Shown: positions 26,276 to 35,792 of the stretch, piece after piece
Numbering within the stretch: position 1 is the first letter of the stretch
Layout: the number at the start of each line of letters is the position of its first letter
Origin: Acidimicrobiales bacterium
GTDB lineage: Bacteria; Actinomycetota; Acidimicrobiia; Acidimicrobiales; MedAcidi-G1
DNA length: 51,453 nt
Assembly: GCA_030747595.1 (NCBI GenBank)
Contig: JASLKK010000011.1
Location: forward strand, 49,157 to 100,609
Direction: 5' to 3'
Notes under the pieces: generated by a model
What the model was told of the DNA's origin: nothing
The model's input: only the letters and a program-made list of their open reading frames with translations
The model's database searches: none
Position numbers and translations under genes: made by a program

Positions 26276-27814
26276 TCAGGTGGGGCGGGCCCGGAAGAGG
26301 CCAGCGAACCCGTCGATGACCGGGTGGGAGAACCCCTCGGGCACAAGTGCCGAGCCACGCAGCAACACCGTGGAAATGCCCAAGCTTCGTGCCGCGTCCA
26401 GGGTGACCGGTTCCGAATCGATGAGCAACATGTCGGCGTACTCCACGCTGGACATCCGCCGCAGAGCTTCGAACATGGCCGGACTGGGCTTACGGGCCCC
26501 GATCTCCCCGGAGGCCACCCACGGATCGACCCGCTGGTCCAGCCCGAAGCGACGCCGCAACTGCATCGACCACGGCAGCACCGCATTGGTCAGACACGCC
26601 ACGGGCAGGCCCCGCTGCTCCATCCGATCTAGAAACGGCTGGACGTCGGCCCGCATCCGCACCCGCGACAGGTAGGTCGAATCGAGCGTGTCGGCCTCGC
26701 CCGGCACGCCGACGGCGGCCCAGAACTCGCCGCTGGAGAGATGTCCAAGGCTGGCCGCCCGGTACCGGTCGGCAACCTCACCGGGATCCACCACACCGCC
26801 GTTATCGCGCACGAACGGCACGAGGAGTCCCTCGGGATCGCTGCCCGGATCCCACACCACACCGATGCCGCCCAGAACCACCAGGCGCAACGTCCGGCCC
26901 TCCGATGACGTGGCCGGCCGAACCATCTCGATGACCGGCTTGGGCGCCGTTACCGAGGCCTGTCCCGATCGGTCGGAACCCGGCCCCTCGACCGCGGCCT
27001 TCCGTCGACGACGGGCCATCACCAGACGGAGGATCTGGAAGACCGACACCAGAAGGAACAGGCCGCCCGAGATGATCGACACCGTGCGCCACGTCCGTGG
27101 GGTGGAGTCGGTAAGCACCCCGGTGGCGTGAAAGAGGGTGGGCGCCGGGTCTCCGAGCACCACCGTCCACGATCCGCTAGACATCCCCTCCTCGACACCA
27201 AGCCCGGTGACTTGCTCGGGGACCTGCTCCGGATTGGTGGGCATCTCGGCCAGCAGGGTGAGAGAAAACGATGCCGTCGGGTCACAGGATCCGTCGGGGC
27301 ATCCAGCCAGGTCCGCTAACTCACCGTCGGAGCGGGCGAACGGCAACCCGTCGAGGACCTCGGCGAGGTCGGCGTCAGCCAGCAAGTCCAAGCCCGGCGA
27401 GAGGTCAATCCGACCATCGAGGCGCCACGTGGTCTCGGCAAAGGCCCGCTCACGCACCAGCCGAACCTGGGAAATAGCGGTTGGCCCGACCACCTCGGCC
27501 AGCACGGCAGCCAGCCGATCCGGATGATCGAAGGCCTTGCGGGCGCTGATCCGGGCCGACCCTCCAATGGTCTCGGGCCCGCTGATCACCCAGCCAGCCT
27601 CAACGAGGTCACCCACCCGGACCCGCTCATCGAGTCCGCCGAGGGCCTTGACTGCCGACGAGTCCAGTTCGACGAGGAGGTCGACGTGTCCCGTGCCGTT
27701 TTCGGCGACGTCCACGGTGACCGTGGCATCGACCCGGCAGGCGGCGCTGGTCAGGACCACCAACAACAGGCCGAGGATGGCCGACGCGCGTCCTAACCGA
27801 ATAGGGGTGTTCAT
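26276..27814 (-). CDS. LppM-like lipoprotein domain, membrane helix and HAD-like domain in one protein
   Basis: A 512-residue protein of unusual architecture. Residues 1-26 look like a lipoprotein signal (LLVVLTSAAC, Cys26). Residues about 27-240 resemble LppM/DUF3153-type actinobacterial proteins (CRVDATVTVDVAENGTGHVD, and the closing Asp/Gly-rich segment). A helix at 245-266 (SIISGGLFLLVSVFQILRLV) with RRRRK on its far side implies the rest is cytoplasmic. Residues about 309-505 resemble HAD hydrolases (LTNA, GARKPSPAMFEALRR, LLIDSEPVTLDAARSLG), but the first motif reads LGGIGVV, with Gly315 where the nucleophilic Asp belongs. It is therefore probably catalytically dead. ATG 27814 is chosen since further residues overlap clpC. 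It lies 37 bp after clpC. Confidence 0.8.
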   Translation of the reverse strand: MNTPIRLGRASAILGLLLVVLTSAACRVDATVTVDVAENGTGHVDLLVELDSSAVKALGGLDERVRVGDLVEAGWVISGPETIGGSARISARKAFDHPDRLAAVLAEVVGPTAISQVRLVRERAFAETTWRLDGRIDLSPGLDLLADADLAEVLDGLPFARSDGELADLAGCPDGSCDPTASFSLTLLAEMPTNPEQVPEQVTGLGVEEGMSSGSWTVVLGDPAPTLFHATGVLTDSTPRTWRTVSIISGGLFLLVSVFQILRLVMARRRRKAAVEGPGSDRSGQASVTAPKPVIEMVRPATSSEGRTLRLVVLGGIGVVWDPGSDPEGLLVPFVRDNGGVVDPGEVADRYRAASLGHLSSGEFWAAVGVPGEADTLDSTYLSRVRMRADVQPFLDRMEQRGLPVACLTNAVLPWSMQLRRRFGLDQRVDPWVASGEIGARKPSPAMFEALRRMSSVEYADMLLIDSEPVTLDAARSLGISTVLLRGSALVPEGFSHPVIDGFAGLFRARPT

Positions 27815-27851
27815 CGGACCGGGAGACAGACCGAGCGAAAGGGAGGTGCGG

Positions 27852-30389
27852 CTACTCCGCGCCCTCGACCGCCATCTCGACGGTCGGTGGCTCGAATCCG
27901 GCGCCGGCCCGGAAGACCACCTGCCTGGTGCCTTTGGCGTCGCCGTCATCGGGCGCGTCCTCAACGTCGACCACGACAATGTCGCCAGCAGCGAACTCCT
28001 TGTGAAGCAGGCGCTCGGACAACGGATCCTCGACAAGACGCTGGAGGGCCCGACGCAACGGACGGGCACCCATCGACGGGTCGTAGCCTTGCTCGGCCAG
28101 GTGGTGCTTGACCGCCTCGGTGAGCTCCAGGCCCATGCCCTGGCCCGACAACTGGGTGGACAACCGCACGACCATCAGGTCGACGATGCGGGTCACCTCG
28201 GCCAGCGAGAGCTCATGGAAGACAATCGTGTCGTCGATGCGGTTTAGGAACTCCGGCCGGAAGTGCGCCTTGAGGGCATCGTTGACCTTGGCCTTCATCC
28301 GCTCGTAGCTGACCGCCTCGTCGGCCTTGGCGAAGCCAAGGTTGGCCTTTCGCAAGTCGGCCGTACCGAGATTGGACGTCATGATCAGCACGGTGTTGCG
28401 GAAGTCGACGCTGCGACCCTGCGAATCGGTCAGGCGACCCTCCTCGAGAATCTGGAGCAGCGTGTTGAAGACGTCCGGGTGGGCCTTTTCAACCTCGTCG
28501 AACAGCACCACGGAGAACGGGCGGCGACGCACCGCCTCGGTGAGCTGGCCGCCCTCTTCGTAGCCCACGTAGCCGGGGGGCGAACCGACGAGACGGCTCA
28601 CCGTGTGCTTCTCCATGTACTCCGACATGTCAAGTGAGATGAGGGCCTGCTCGTCACCGAACAGGAACTCGGCCAACGTCTTGGCCAGCTCGGTCTTACC
28701 CACGCCCGACGGGCCCAGGAAGATGAACGACCCCGACGGGCGCTTTGGATCCTTGAGGCCGGCCCGGGTGCGCCGAATGGCCTGGCTGACCGCTTTGATG
28801 GCGTCCTCCTGGCCGATGACCCGCTTGTGGAGTTCGTCCTCCATCTTTAGGAGCTTCTGGGTCTCCTCCTCGGTCAGCTTGTAGACGGGGATGCCGGTCC
28901 ACACCGAGAGGACCTCGGCTATGGCCTCCTCGTCAACCTCGTCGAACAGGTCCTGACCGGACGACTTGAGTTCGGCCTCCTTTGCCTCCTTGCGGGTCAG
29001 AAGTTCCTTTTCGGTGTCGCGCAGGCGACCAGCCTCTTCGAAGTCCTGAGACTCGACGGCCGCCTTCTTACGCTGCACCACCTCGGCCAGATCAGTTTCG
29101 ATCTCACGCATGTCGTCGGGCGTGTCCATGCGCTTGATCCGCATGCGGGAACCGGCCTCATCGATGAGGTCGATGGCCTTGTCGGGGAGGTGCCGGTCCG
29201 AGATGTACCGGTCGGCCAGGTTCGCCGCTGCGACCAGGGCCTGGTCGGTGATGGTGACCCGGTGGTGGCTCTCGTAGCGCTCCCGAAGACCCTTGAGGAT
29301 CTCGATGGTGTGGGGCACTGTGGGCTCGTCGACCTTCACGGGCTGGAAGCGGCGCTCCAGGGCGGCGTCCTTCTCGAGGTGCTTGCGGTACTCGTCGAGC
29401 GTGGTGGCACCGATGGTCTGGAGCTCACCACGGGCCAGCATGGGCTTCAGGATGGATGCCGCATCGATGGCGCCCTCGGCGGCACCGGCGCCGACAAGCG
29501 TATGAATCTCGTCGATGAACAGGATGATGTCACCCCGGGTCTTGATCTCCTTGAGGACCTTCTTGAGGCGCTCCTCGAAGTCGCCGCGGTAGCGGCTGCC
29601 CGCCACCAGGGCGCCCAGGTCGAGGGTGTAGAGCTGCTTGTCGCGGATGGTCTCCGGGACGGCGTCGTCGGCGATCATCTGGGCCAGACCCTCGACGATC
29701 GCCGTCTTGCCCACGCCAGGCTCGCCGATAAGGACCGGGTTGTTCTTGGTGCGACGCGACAGCACCTGCATGACCCGCTCGGTCTCGCGGTGGCGGCCGA
29801 TGACCGGGTCGAGCTTGCTGTCTCGGGCGGCCTGGGTGAGGTTGCGGCCGAACTGGTCGAGGACGAGCGAGCCGGACGCCGAATCGCCGCCGCCGCCGCC
29901 GCTGGTGGCACCCGCCTTGTCCGAGGATTCGGACGGGCCCTGGCCGGAACCGGCATAGCCCGACAAGAGCTGGATGACCTGCTGGCGGACCCGTGAAAGG
30001 TCGGCGCCCAGCTTCACGAGGACCTGGGCGGCCACGCCCTCACCCTCGCGGATCAGACCCAACAGGATGTGCTCGGTGCCGATGTAGTTGTGCCCCAGTT
30101 GCAGCGCCTCGCGCAGCGAGAGTTCCAGGACCTTCTTGGCCCGGGGAGTGAACGGGATGTGGCCGCTGGGCGAACTGGCACCGTGACCAATGAGCTCCTC
30201 AACCTGGCTGCGGACGGCCTCCAACGAGATGCCGAGCGATTCGAGGCCCTTGGCAGCCACGCCCTCACCCTCGTGGATTAGCCCAAGCAGGATGTGCTCG
30301 GTGCCGATGTAGTTGTGGTTGAGCAGCCGCGCCTCTTCCTGGGCGAGTACCACGACCCTGCGGGCCCTATCGGTGAAACGCTCGAACAA
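27852..30389 (-). CDS. clpC: ATP-dependent Clp protease ATP-binding subunit ClpC
   Basis: An 845-residue AAA+ unfoldase that feeds proteins to ClpP. Two N-terminal Clp repeats ([36 protein letters not shown]), first AAA domain with Walker [10 protein letters not shown], a middle region with the UVR-type segment ([18 protein letters not shown]), second AAA domain with GPSGVGKTE and [14 protein letters not shown], and a ClpP-docking region. Start is TTG 30389 behind AGGAGG at 8 bases. It has an N-terminal region typical of ClpC rather than ClpA or ClpB. The LppM-like/HAD-like gene follows on the same strand. Confidence 0.97.
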   Translation of the reverse strand: MFERFTDRARRVVVLAQEEARLLNHNYIGTEHILLGLIHEGEGVAAKGLESLGISLEAVRSQVEELIGHGASSPSGHIPFTPRAKKVLELSLREALQLGHNYIGTEHILLGLIREGEGVAAQVLVKLGADLSRVRQQVIQLLSGYAGSGQGPSESSDKAGATSGGGGGDSASGSLVLDQFGRNLTQAARDSKLDPVIGRHRETERVMQVLSRRTKNNPVLIGEPGVGKTAIVEGLAQMIADDAVPETIRDKQLYTLDLGALVAGSRYRGDFEERLKKVLKEIKTRGDIILFIDEIHTLVGAGAAEGAIDAASILKPMLARGELQTIGATTLDEYRKHLEKDAALERRFQPVKVDEPTVPHTIEILKGLRERYESHHRVTITDQALVAAANLADRYISDRHLPDKAIDLIDEAGSRMRIKRMDTPDDMREIETDLAEVVQRKKAAVESQDFEEAGRLRDTEKELLTRKEAKEAELKSSGQDLFDEVDEEAIAEVLSVWTGIPVYKLTEEETQKLLKMEDELHKRVIGQEDAIKAVSQAIRRTRAGLKDPKRPSGSFIFLGPSGVGKTELAKTLAEFLFGDEQALISLDMSEYMEKHTVSRLVGSPPGYVGYEEGGQLTEAVRRRPFSVVLFDEVEKAHPDVFNTLLQILEEGRLTDSQGRSVDFRNTVLIMTSNLGTADLRKANLGFAKADEAVSYERMKAKVNDALKAHFRPEFLNRIDDTIVFHELSLAEVTRIVDLMVVRLSTQLSGQGMGLELTEAVKHHLAEQGYDPSMGARPLRRALQRLVEDPLSERLLHKEFAAGDIVVVDVEDAPDDGDAKGTRQVVFRAGAGFEPPTVEMAVEGAE

Positions 30390-30564
30390 CGCCGATGCCT
30401 CCTGCGCTCAGTGAACTGGCTCTGCCAGCTCTGGTGACGTCTCCCCCGTCATTTCAAAGTGTACCGGTGGCCCGTGACGCCCCATTGGCGCGTTTCCCAC
30501 CCCGGGATTCCCCTCCGGGGCGGGTCCGTTTCGCCCGGAACGGGCGGCGCCGTATCCTCACCGG

Positions 30565-31581
30565 GTGGCTTCCGTCTCCCCAGCGATCACCGGCGTGTCG
30601 GTGAACCGACTTCTAGACCTTCCCGGGATGGCCGACGCGTTGGCCCGCACCGAAGCTGAACTCCGAACCGTCGTGGAATCTGGCGACCCCTTCCTAACCG
30701 AGGTGGCCCGCCATCTCATTGACGCCGGCGGCAAACGAGTCCGTCCCGCACTGACCGTCACTGCCGCCCAGGTACTGGATGCCGATCCTGGCGTGGCCTC
30801 CCACGACGTCATCCGGGGCGGAGTGGCCGTCGAGCTGGTGCACCAGGGATCGCTGTACCACGACGACGTGATGGACGGCGCCGAGACCCGACGCACCGTC
30901 CAGAGCGTGAACGCCCGCTGGGGCAACCCCGAGGCCATCCTGGCCGGCGACTACCTGCTGGCCCGCGCCTCGGAGATCGCCGCGGACCTAGGTACCGAGG
31001 TGGCCGGACTGCTGGCCTCGACCATCGCCTCACTCTGCGAGGGTCAGGTTCGCGAGCTTCGCCATGCCTTTGACGTGGACCGAACCGAAGAGGCCTACCT
31101 GGCTTCGATCACCGGCAAGACCGCCTCATTGCTGTCCACCGCGGCCCGGGTCGGAGCCATCGTGGCCGGCCATCACCGTGAGGTGATCGAGGCGCTGACC
31201 GACTTCGGCCACCACTACGGCATGGCCTTTCAGGTGGTTGACGACCTCCTCGACGTGGTTGCCACCGACGATCAGCTGGGCAAGCCAGCCGGCAACGACC
31301 TAGTGGAGGGCACCTACACGCTGCCCGTGATCCGGGCTCTGGCTGGACCATCGGGTAGCGAGCTACGGGACCTGCTGGGCGGACCGATCGACGCCGCCAC
31401 CCGGGACCGGGTGCGTGACGTGATCCGGACCGATGAGGCCATCGGGGCCACCCGCGACACCGCTATCGAATTTCTGGGCTCGGCCCGAGGGGCGCTCGAC
31501 GGGCTGCCGGCCAACCCGTCGGTCGGCACCATGCAGGCCACCTGCGACCTGCTGTTGGACCGCCTCGACGGGTCGTTCTAA
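30565..31581 (+). CDS. Polyprenyl diphosphate synthase (trans-isoprenyl synthase)
   Basis: A 338-residue prenyl chain elongation enzyme. The two Asp-rich motifs are LYHDDVMD (first; DDXXD) and VDDLLDVV (second), with the GGKRVRPALTVTAAQVL substrate-binding stretch before them and the KTASLLSTAAR helix between. Product chain length cannot be read safely; in this context a menaquinone side-chain synthase (heptaprenyl- or octaprenyl-type, hepT/ispB-like) is likely. GTG start at 30565; TATCCT lies only 6 bp upstream, so a leaderless transcript is possible. Divergent from clpC (175-bp gap with two small hairpins, 30500-30520 and 30532-30546) and convergent with lysS. Confidence 0.9.
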   Translation: MASVSPAITGVSVNRLLDLPGMADALARTEAELRTVVESGDPFLTEVARHLIDAGGKRVRPALTVTAAQVLDADPGVASHDVIRGGVAVELVHQGSLYHDDVMDGAETRRTVQSVNARWGNPEAILAGDYLLARASEIAADLGTEVAGLLASTIASLCEGQVRELRHAFDVDRTEEAYLASITGKTASLLSTAARVGAIVAGHHREVIEALTDFGHHYGMAFQVVDDLLDVVATDDQLGKPAGNDLVEGTYTLPVIRALAGPSGSELRDLLGGPIDAATRDRVRDVIRTDEAIGATRDTAIEFLGSARGALDGLPANPSVGTMQATCDLLLDRLDGSF

Positions 31582-31584
31582 CTC

Positions 31585-31605
31585 AGGACCTGTTACTCAG
31601 GTCCT
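31585..31605. terminator. Hairpin between convergent genes (polyprenyl synthase / lysS)
   Basis: AGGACCT (31585-31591) pairs with AGGTCCT (31599-31605) around seven bases. It overlaps the end of the lysS stop codon (31604-31606) and lies 4 bp after the polyprenyl synthase stop. Bidirectional termination is inferred. Confidence 0.55.
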
Positions 31606-33043
31606 ATTGCTCCGGTCTGAGTGTCGGGAAGAGGATCACGTCGCGGACTGTGGTCGTGCCAGTCAAGAACATGACCAGACGATCCATACCGATCCCCAAC
31701 CCACCGGTGGGTGGCAGCCCATACTCCAGTGCCCGCAGATAGTCCTCGTCGACGGCCATGGCCTCGGCATCACCCGCGGCCTTCTCGGCCTCCTGGGCCA
31801 CGAAGCGAGCCCGCTGCTCGTCGGGGTCCACCAGTTCACTGAAGGCGTTGCAGAGCTCACGACCAGCGACGATCCCCTCGAAGCGTTCTACCCAGCCCGG
31901 CTGCTCCCGGTGGTCACGCGACAGCGGCGAAACCTCCTTGGGGTAGTCGGTCACAAAGATCGGGCCCCACAGCTCGGCCTCGGTCGTCTTCTCGTACAAC
32001 TCCAATATGAGCTTGCCGGGCCCGTAGTGGTCCTTGACCGGGATGTCGCGCTCCTCGCACAACCGGATTAGCTCGTCACGTGGGGTGTCGAGATCAACGG
32101 TCAGGCCGCCGTATTCGGTCAGCAGCTCGAGCATGGTGGCCCGACGCCACGGCACCGACAGATCCAGATCGCGACCGTCGTAGGTCAGCGAGGTCGTGCC
32201 GCACACCTCCATGGCTAGATGGGCCACCAACTCCTCGACGAGGGACATGATGTCGGTGTAATCGGCATACGCCTGATACAACTCGAGCATCGTGAACTCA
32301 GGGTTATGACGAGGTGACAGACCCTCGTTTCGAAACACCCGTGCGATCTCGAACACCCGCTCGAAGCCGCCCACGGTGAGGCGCTTGAGGTACAGCTCAG
32401 GAGCGATGCGTAGGTAGAGCTCCATGTCCAACGCGTTGTGGTGTGTGGTGAACGGGCGGGCCAGGGCCCCACCGGGAATCGGATGGAAGGTCGGCGTCTC
32501 GACCTCGAGAAAGTCCCGCTCCTCGAGCCAACGGCGAGTGGCCGACAGGATCCGGCTGCGAGCCACAAAGGCGGCCCGAGACTCGTCGGTCACCCACAGA
32601 TCGACGTAGCGCTGACGGAAGCGGGTGTCGACGTCGGTGATGCCGTGCCACTTGTCGGGGAACGCCCGACGGGCCTCGGCCAAACGGATCCACGAATCGA
32701 CCCTGATACTCAGCTCGCCGCGCCGGGTCTTGAGTACCTCGCCGGTCACTCCGATCCAGTCACCCAGATGAAGGCCGGTGAAGCCCGCGAAGTTGGGGGT
32801 GGACCGCTGTAGGGCGAACAGTTGCACCCGGCCGGTGGAGTCCTGGAGGTCGCCGAAGGCCAACTTGCCCTGGTCGCGGCGAAGCATGAGGCGTCCGGCC
32901 ACGGTGACCACCACGCCGGTCTCCTCGCCGTCGGCCAGATCCGCGTAGTCGGCCACCACAGCGCCCGCGGTGGTCGTCGGATCGAACCGGTACGGCACCT
33001 GCTCCTCAAGGCCAGGCTCCTCGGATACCTGCTCGTCGGTCAT
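31604..33043 (-). CDS. lysS: Lysyl-tRNA synthetase, class II
   Basis: A 479-residue synthetase charging tRNA-Lys. An N-terminal OB-fold anticodon-binding domain (VVVTVAGRLMLRRDQGKLAF) is followed by the class II catalytic core: motif 2 FRNEGLSPRHNPEFTMLE and motif 3 GLGIGMDRLVMFLTG, with the LysRS-specific YLRIAPELYLKRL. Length matches family. Its ATG overlaps the coaX stop by 4 bp, continuing the folate/nadC/coaX run, the same coaX-lysS neighbourhood as in mycobacteria. Confidence 0.98.
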   Translation of the reverse strand: MTDEQVSEEPGLEEQVPYRFDPTTTAGAVVADYADLADGEETGVVVTVAGRLMLRRDQGKLAFGDLQDSTGRVQLFALQRSTPNFAGFTGLHLGDWIGVTGEVLKTRRGELSIRVDSWIRLAEARRAFPDKWHGITDVDTRFRQRYVDLWVTDESRAAFVARSRILSATRRWLEERDFLEVETPTFHPIPGGALARPFTTHHNALDMELYLRIAPELYLKRLTVGGFERVFEIARVFRNEGLSPRHNPEFTMLELYQAYADYTDIMSLVEELVAHLAMEVCGTTSLTYDGRDLDLSVPWRRATMLELLTEYGGLTVDLDTPRDELIRLCEERDIPVKDHYGPGKLILELYEKTTEAELWGPIFVTDYPKEVSPLSRDHREQPGWVERFEGIVAGRELCNAFSELVDPDEQRARFVAQEAEKAAGDAEAMAVDEDYLRALEYGLPPTGGLGIGMDRLVMFLTGTTTVRDVILFPTLRPEQ

Positions 33044-33828
33044 AGGTTTCGCTCGTGGACGAGACGGAGACCGTGCAGGGTCAGGAACGGTTCGACGTGC
33101 TCAATGGTCGCCGTCGACGGGGCGATCAGGTGGGCTAGACCACCGGTGGCTACCACCGTGCAGCCACCCAACTCCTCGCGGAACCGCTCGACCATGCCGT
33201 CGATCTGAGCGGCGAAGCCGTAGACAGCGCCCGACTGCAGCGACTCGACGGTGCTCTTGCCGATCACGTTGCGGGGTTCGGCCAACTCCACGGCCCGCAG
33301 TGCTGACGCTCGGCCGAACAGGGCGTCGAGGCTCACTTCCACACCGGGGGCGATGGCCCCGCCCAGGAACTCGCCGTCGGCGGAGATCACGTCGAAGTTA
33401 TTACCGGTACCGAAGTCGACGACCACCGTCGGGCCACCATAGAGATCGTAGGCCCCCACCGCGTTTGCGATCCGATCGGCGCCGACCTCCCTGGGGTTGT
33501 CGTAGAGGATCGGCATGCCAGTTTTCACACCTGGTCCGATGACCACCGGTTCGAAGTCCACGTAGCGGTCGATCATGGTTCGAAGGCTGGCCAGCACCCG
33601 GGGCACACCGGCACATATGGCCACGCCGGTGACCTGCCCCTCGAGGTCGTGGCCGCCCTGACGTAGCAGGTTGCGGATGAGCACCGCGTGCTCGTCCGCC
33701 GTCCGGTCATGGTCGGTACGGATCCGCCAGTGGTCGACCAGCCCGGAATCGGCCGCGGCGACCGGGGAGCCAACCTCGTAGAGGCCGAGCACCGTCTGGG
33801 TGTTGCCCACGTCAACGGTCAGCAGCAT
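33040..33828 (-). CDS. coaX: Type III pantothenate kinase CoaX
   Basis: A 262-residue kinase catalysing the first step of CoA synthesis from pantothenate, of the ASKHA fold. Phosphate-binding motif MLLTVDVGNTQTVLGLYE at the start, later VVDFGTGNNFDVISADGEFL, GGAIAPGVEVSLDALFGR and the closing VATGGLAHLIA. Start ATG overlaps the nadC stop by 1 bp and its stop overlaps lysS by 4 bp. It is a single-gene CoA entry here; panC remains only as a fragment upstream and panD is not seen. Confidence 0.96.
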   Translation of the reverse strand: MLLTVDVGNTQTVLGLYEVGSPVAAADSGLVDHWRIRTDHDRTADEHAVLIRNLLRQGGHDLEGQVTGVAICAGVPRVLASLRTMIDRYVDFEPVVIGPGVKTGMPILYDNPREVGADRIANAVGAYDLYGGPTVVVDFGTGNNFDVISADGEFLGGAIAPGVEVSLDALFGRASALRAVELAEPRNVIGKSTVESLQSGAVYGFAAQIDGMVERFREELGGCTVVATGGLAHLIAPSTATIEHVEPFLTLHGLRLVHERNL

Positions 33829-34820
33829 CAGGCTGGCGCCCCTCTCTGAAGATCCGGGTCGAGGTCCAGACCAAGGTCCAGAGACGGCGCCCCGTTGGTC
33901 AGGGCGCTGGTCGAGATGCAGTCCACTCCTGTCGCCGCATAGTCGGCTACCCGGTCCAGGGTGATCCCACCGGATGCCTCGACGAGCGGTCGCGTGCCGT
34001 GGCGTTCGCCATGGGCATGCACCTCGGCGATGCAGCTGATTATCGATGTGGGGGTCATGTTGTCGAGCAGCAGCGCATCAGCGCCGGCCTCCAGCGATTC
34101 GCGGACCTGGTTGAGAGTCTCGCATTCGACATGCACGGTACGCGCCGGCCAGAGCGAACGCGATGACGCCACGGCAGACGCTATGTCGGTGCCGGTGAGG
34201 TGGTTGTCCTTCAACATGACCCAGTGGCTGAGGTTGGTCCGGTGGTTCCATCCCCCGCCGGCCCGCACGGCGGCCCGCTCTAGTGCTCGGAGGCCCGGCG
34301 TGGTCTTACGGGTGTCCCAGATCCGAGTGGCACCAGCCCCCTCGACCCAGAGGGCGGTGGTGGTGGCCACCCCGGAGAGATGACAGAGAAAGTTCAACGC
34401 CGTGCGCTCGGCGGTCAGGATCGGGGCCAGCGGACCCCGCACGGTGGCCACCACGTCGCCGGGAGCGATCCGGTCACCGTCAGCACGCAGCCAGAGAACC
34501 TCGATGGCGTCCGACACCTGTGCAAAGGCCTCCGTGGCGCACGCTGAGCCGGCCAGTACCCCGTCGTCCCGGCTAGCTAGCACTCCGTCGGCCATCGCGT
34601 CGGCCGGTACGAGCGACGCGCTGAGGTCACCGTCGGGCGTGAGATCCTCATGGAGGGCCAGCACCACCGCGTCGGCTACCTCGTCGGCCTGCGGCTCGAG
34701 GGAACCCGCCTGATCGGCCAGGTGGGCTATCAGCGAGGAAGGCAGTCGTCCAGCCGAGCTCTGGGGGTTGGGATCATGCACGGGCCAAGCCTGCCCGGGG
34801 TCGGTGCCGGATCGGCTCAT
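33828..34820 (-). CDS. nadC: Nicotinate-nucleotide diphosphorylase (carboxylating) NadC
   Basis: A 330-residue enzyme joining quinolinate to PRPP in de novo NAD synthesis. Clear marks: LHEDLTPDGDLSASLV, LTAERTALNFLCHLSGVAT, IWDTRKTTPGLRALERAAVRAGGGWNHR (shown here only in parts), MLKDNHL and VEASGGITLDRV. The N-terminal 35 residues are less conserved, so an internal start cannot be excluded. Its ATG overlaps the stop of the panC remnant by 4 bp. nadA and nadB are not in the window. Confidence 0.95.
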   Translation of the reverse strand: MSRSGTDPGQAWPVHDPNPQSSAGRLPSSLIAHLADQAGSLEPQADEVADAVVLALHEDLTPDGDLSASLVPADAMADGVLASRDDGVLAGSACATEAFAQVSDAIEVLWLRADGDRIAPGDVVATVRGPLAPILTAERTALNFLCHLSGVATTTALWVEGAGATRIWDTRKTTPGLRALERAAVRAGGGWNHRTNLSHWVMLKDNHLTGTDIASAVASSRSLWPARTVHVECETLNQVRESLEAGADALLLDNMTPTSIISCIAEVHAHGERHGTRPLVEASGGITLDRVADYAATGVDCISTSALTNGAPSLDLGLDLDPDLQRGAPA

Positions 34821-34936
34821 CCGGCTGGCGCTCCGACGTTGTAGATGAGGCGAGCCTTCCCGAACCGGCAGGCCACCAGTGCCCCATGGATCGAATCACC
34901 GGCCCAATCGCCACCGATGATCCGGACCGACGGCAC
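34817..34936 (-). pseudogene. panC C-terminal remnant (pantothenate synthetase fragment)
   Basis: The 118-bp gap between folK and nadC holds a short frame (GTG 34936 to TGA 34817-34819) of 39 residues ending HGALVACRFGKARLIYNVG. It matches the end of PanC proteins, where mycobacterial PanC has GRLLVAARLGTTRLLDN (from memory). Only the last ~25-40 residues remain; a TAG lies just upstream in the frame and folK occupies the rest. In mycobacteria panC-panD lie between folK and coaX. The 4-bp overlap with nadC is a normal coupling left from an intact gene. A translated small peptide cannot be excluded. Confidence 0.5.
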
Positions 34937-34938
34937 GG

Positions 34939-35436
34939 TCAGCTCGCACTACTGAAGCCCACGGTGAGCAGCGCGCCGAGCGACGTGATCTCATCGCATC
35001 CGTCCGACCCCTCCGTCAGCAAGTCGAGCAACGGATCGGCCACTAGGTCGGCGGCCACGTCGCGCAACGGCACCAGGACAAACATCCGCTCAAACATCCG
35101 GGGATGGGGCACCACCAGGTCGGGCTGGTCGACCTCCTCGCCGTCGACCCACAACAGGTCCACGTCCAACGTGCGCGGACCCCAACGTTCGAGTCGCACC
35201 CGCTTGGCGGCCGCCTCACAACGCTGAGCCACCTCCAACAAGGCGCGGGCCCCCAGGTCGGTCTCGAGGCGCACCACAGCGTTGAAGTACGAACCCTGAT
35301 CGGGTCCACCCACCGGCGAGGTCTCGTAGACGTCAGAGACTGCGACCACGTCGGGCAGGCCGTCGACGGCGCCCTGCAGCAGGGCCCGACGGTCACCCAG
35401 ATTGGAACCCAAGGCCAGCAGGGCCCGGTGGGTCAT
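34939..35436 (-). CDS. folK: 2-amino-4-hydroxy-6-hydroxymethyldihydropteridine pyrophosphokinase FolK
   Basis: A 165-residue pyrophosphokinase activating the pterin for joining to p-aminobenzoate. Marks: ALLALGSNLGDRRALLQ, SPVGGPDQGSYFNAVVRLET, and RWGPRTLDVDLL with the metal-binding DVD. Its ATG overlaps the folB stop by 4 bp. The C-terminal ~25 residues are unlike typical FolK ends and may result from the rearrangement that removed most of panC. Confidence 0.96.
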   Translation of the reverse strand: MTHRALLALGSNLGDRRALLQGAVDGLPDVVAVSDVYETSPVGGPDQGSYFNAVVRLETDLGARALLEVAQRCEAAAKRVRLERWGPRTLDVDLLWVDGEEVDQPDLVVPHPRMFERMFVLVPLRDVAADLVADPLLDLLTEGSDGCDEITSLGALLTVGFSSAS

Positions 35437-35792
35437 GAGGTGCGGTGGATCCGCACCCCGCTGGTGGCGAGATCCACCGGGACCGGCGGGCGAAGCTTGC
35501 GAACCACCACGGTAACGGCGTCCACCCCGCCGATGCCCAGGACGGCATCGGCGATCCGACCGGCGAACCGCTCCAGCAGATCGAACGACTCGCCGTCGGC
35601 GATGCCGGCCACTAGACCGGTCAGGCCCCCGTAGTCGACGGTGTCAGCCAGGTCGTCGCTGACCGAGGCTGTCGACAAGTCGGCGTGCACGTCAAGGTCT
35701 ACCTCAAAGGGCTGGCGACGGGTCTTCTCCTCAGGGAGCACCCCACAGATGGCCACCACCCGAAGGCCCCGTAGCTCGATCCGGTCACTCAC
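35433..35792 (-). CDS. folB: Dihydroneopterin aldolase FolB
   Basis: A 119-residue aldolase/epimerase releasing glycolaldehyde from dihydroneopterin. Typical: IELRGLRVVAICGVLPEEKT (Glu near 22), VDYGGLTGLVAG, SFDLLERFAGRIAD and VVRKLRPPVPV with the conserved Lys. Start overlaps the phosphatase-like gene's stop by 4 bp and its end overlaps folK by 4 bp. Confidence 0.96.
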   Translation of the reverse strand: MSDRIELRGLRVVAICGVLPEEKTRRQPFEVDLDVHADLSTASVSDDLADTVDYGGLTGLVAGIADGESFDLLERFAGRIADAVLGIGGVDAVTVVVRKLRPPVPVDLATSGVRIHRTS

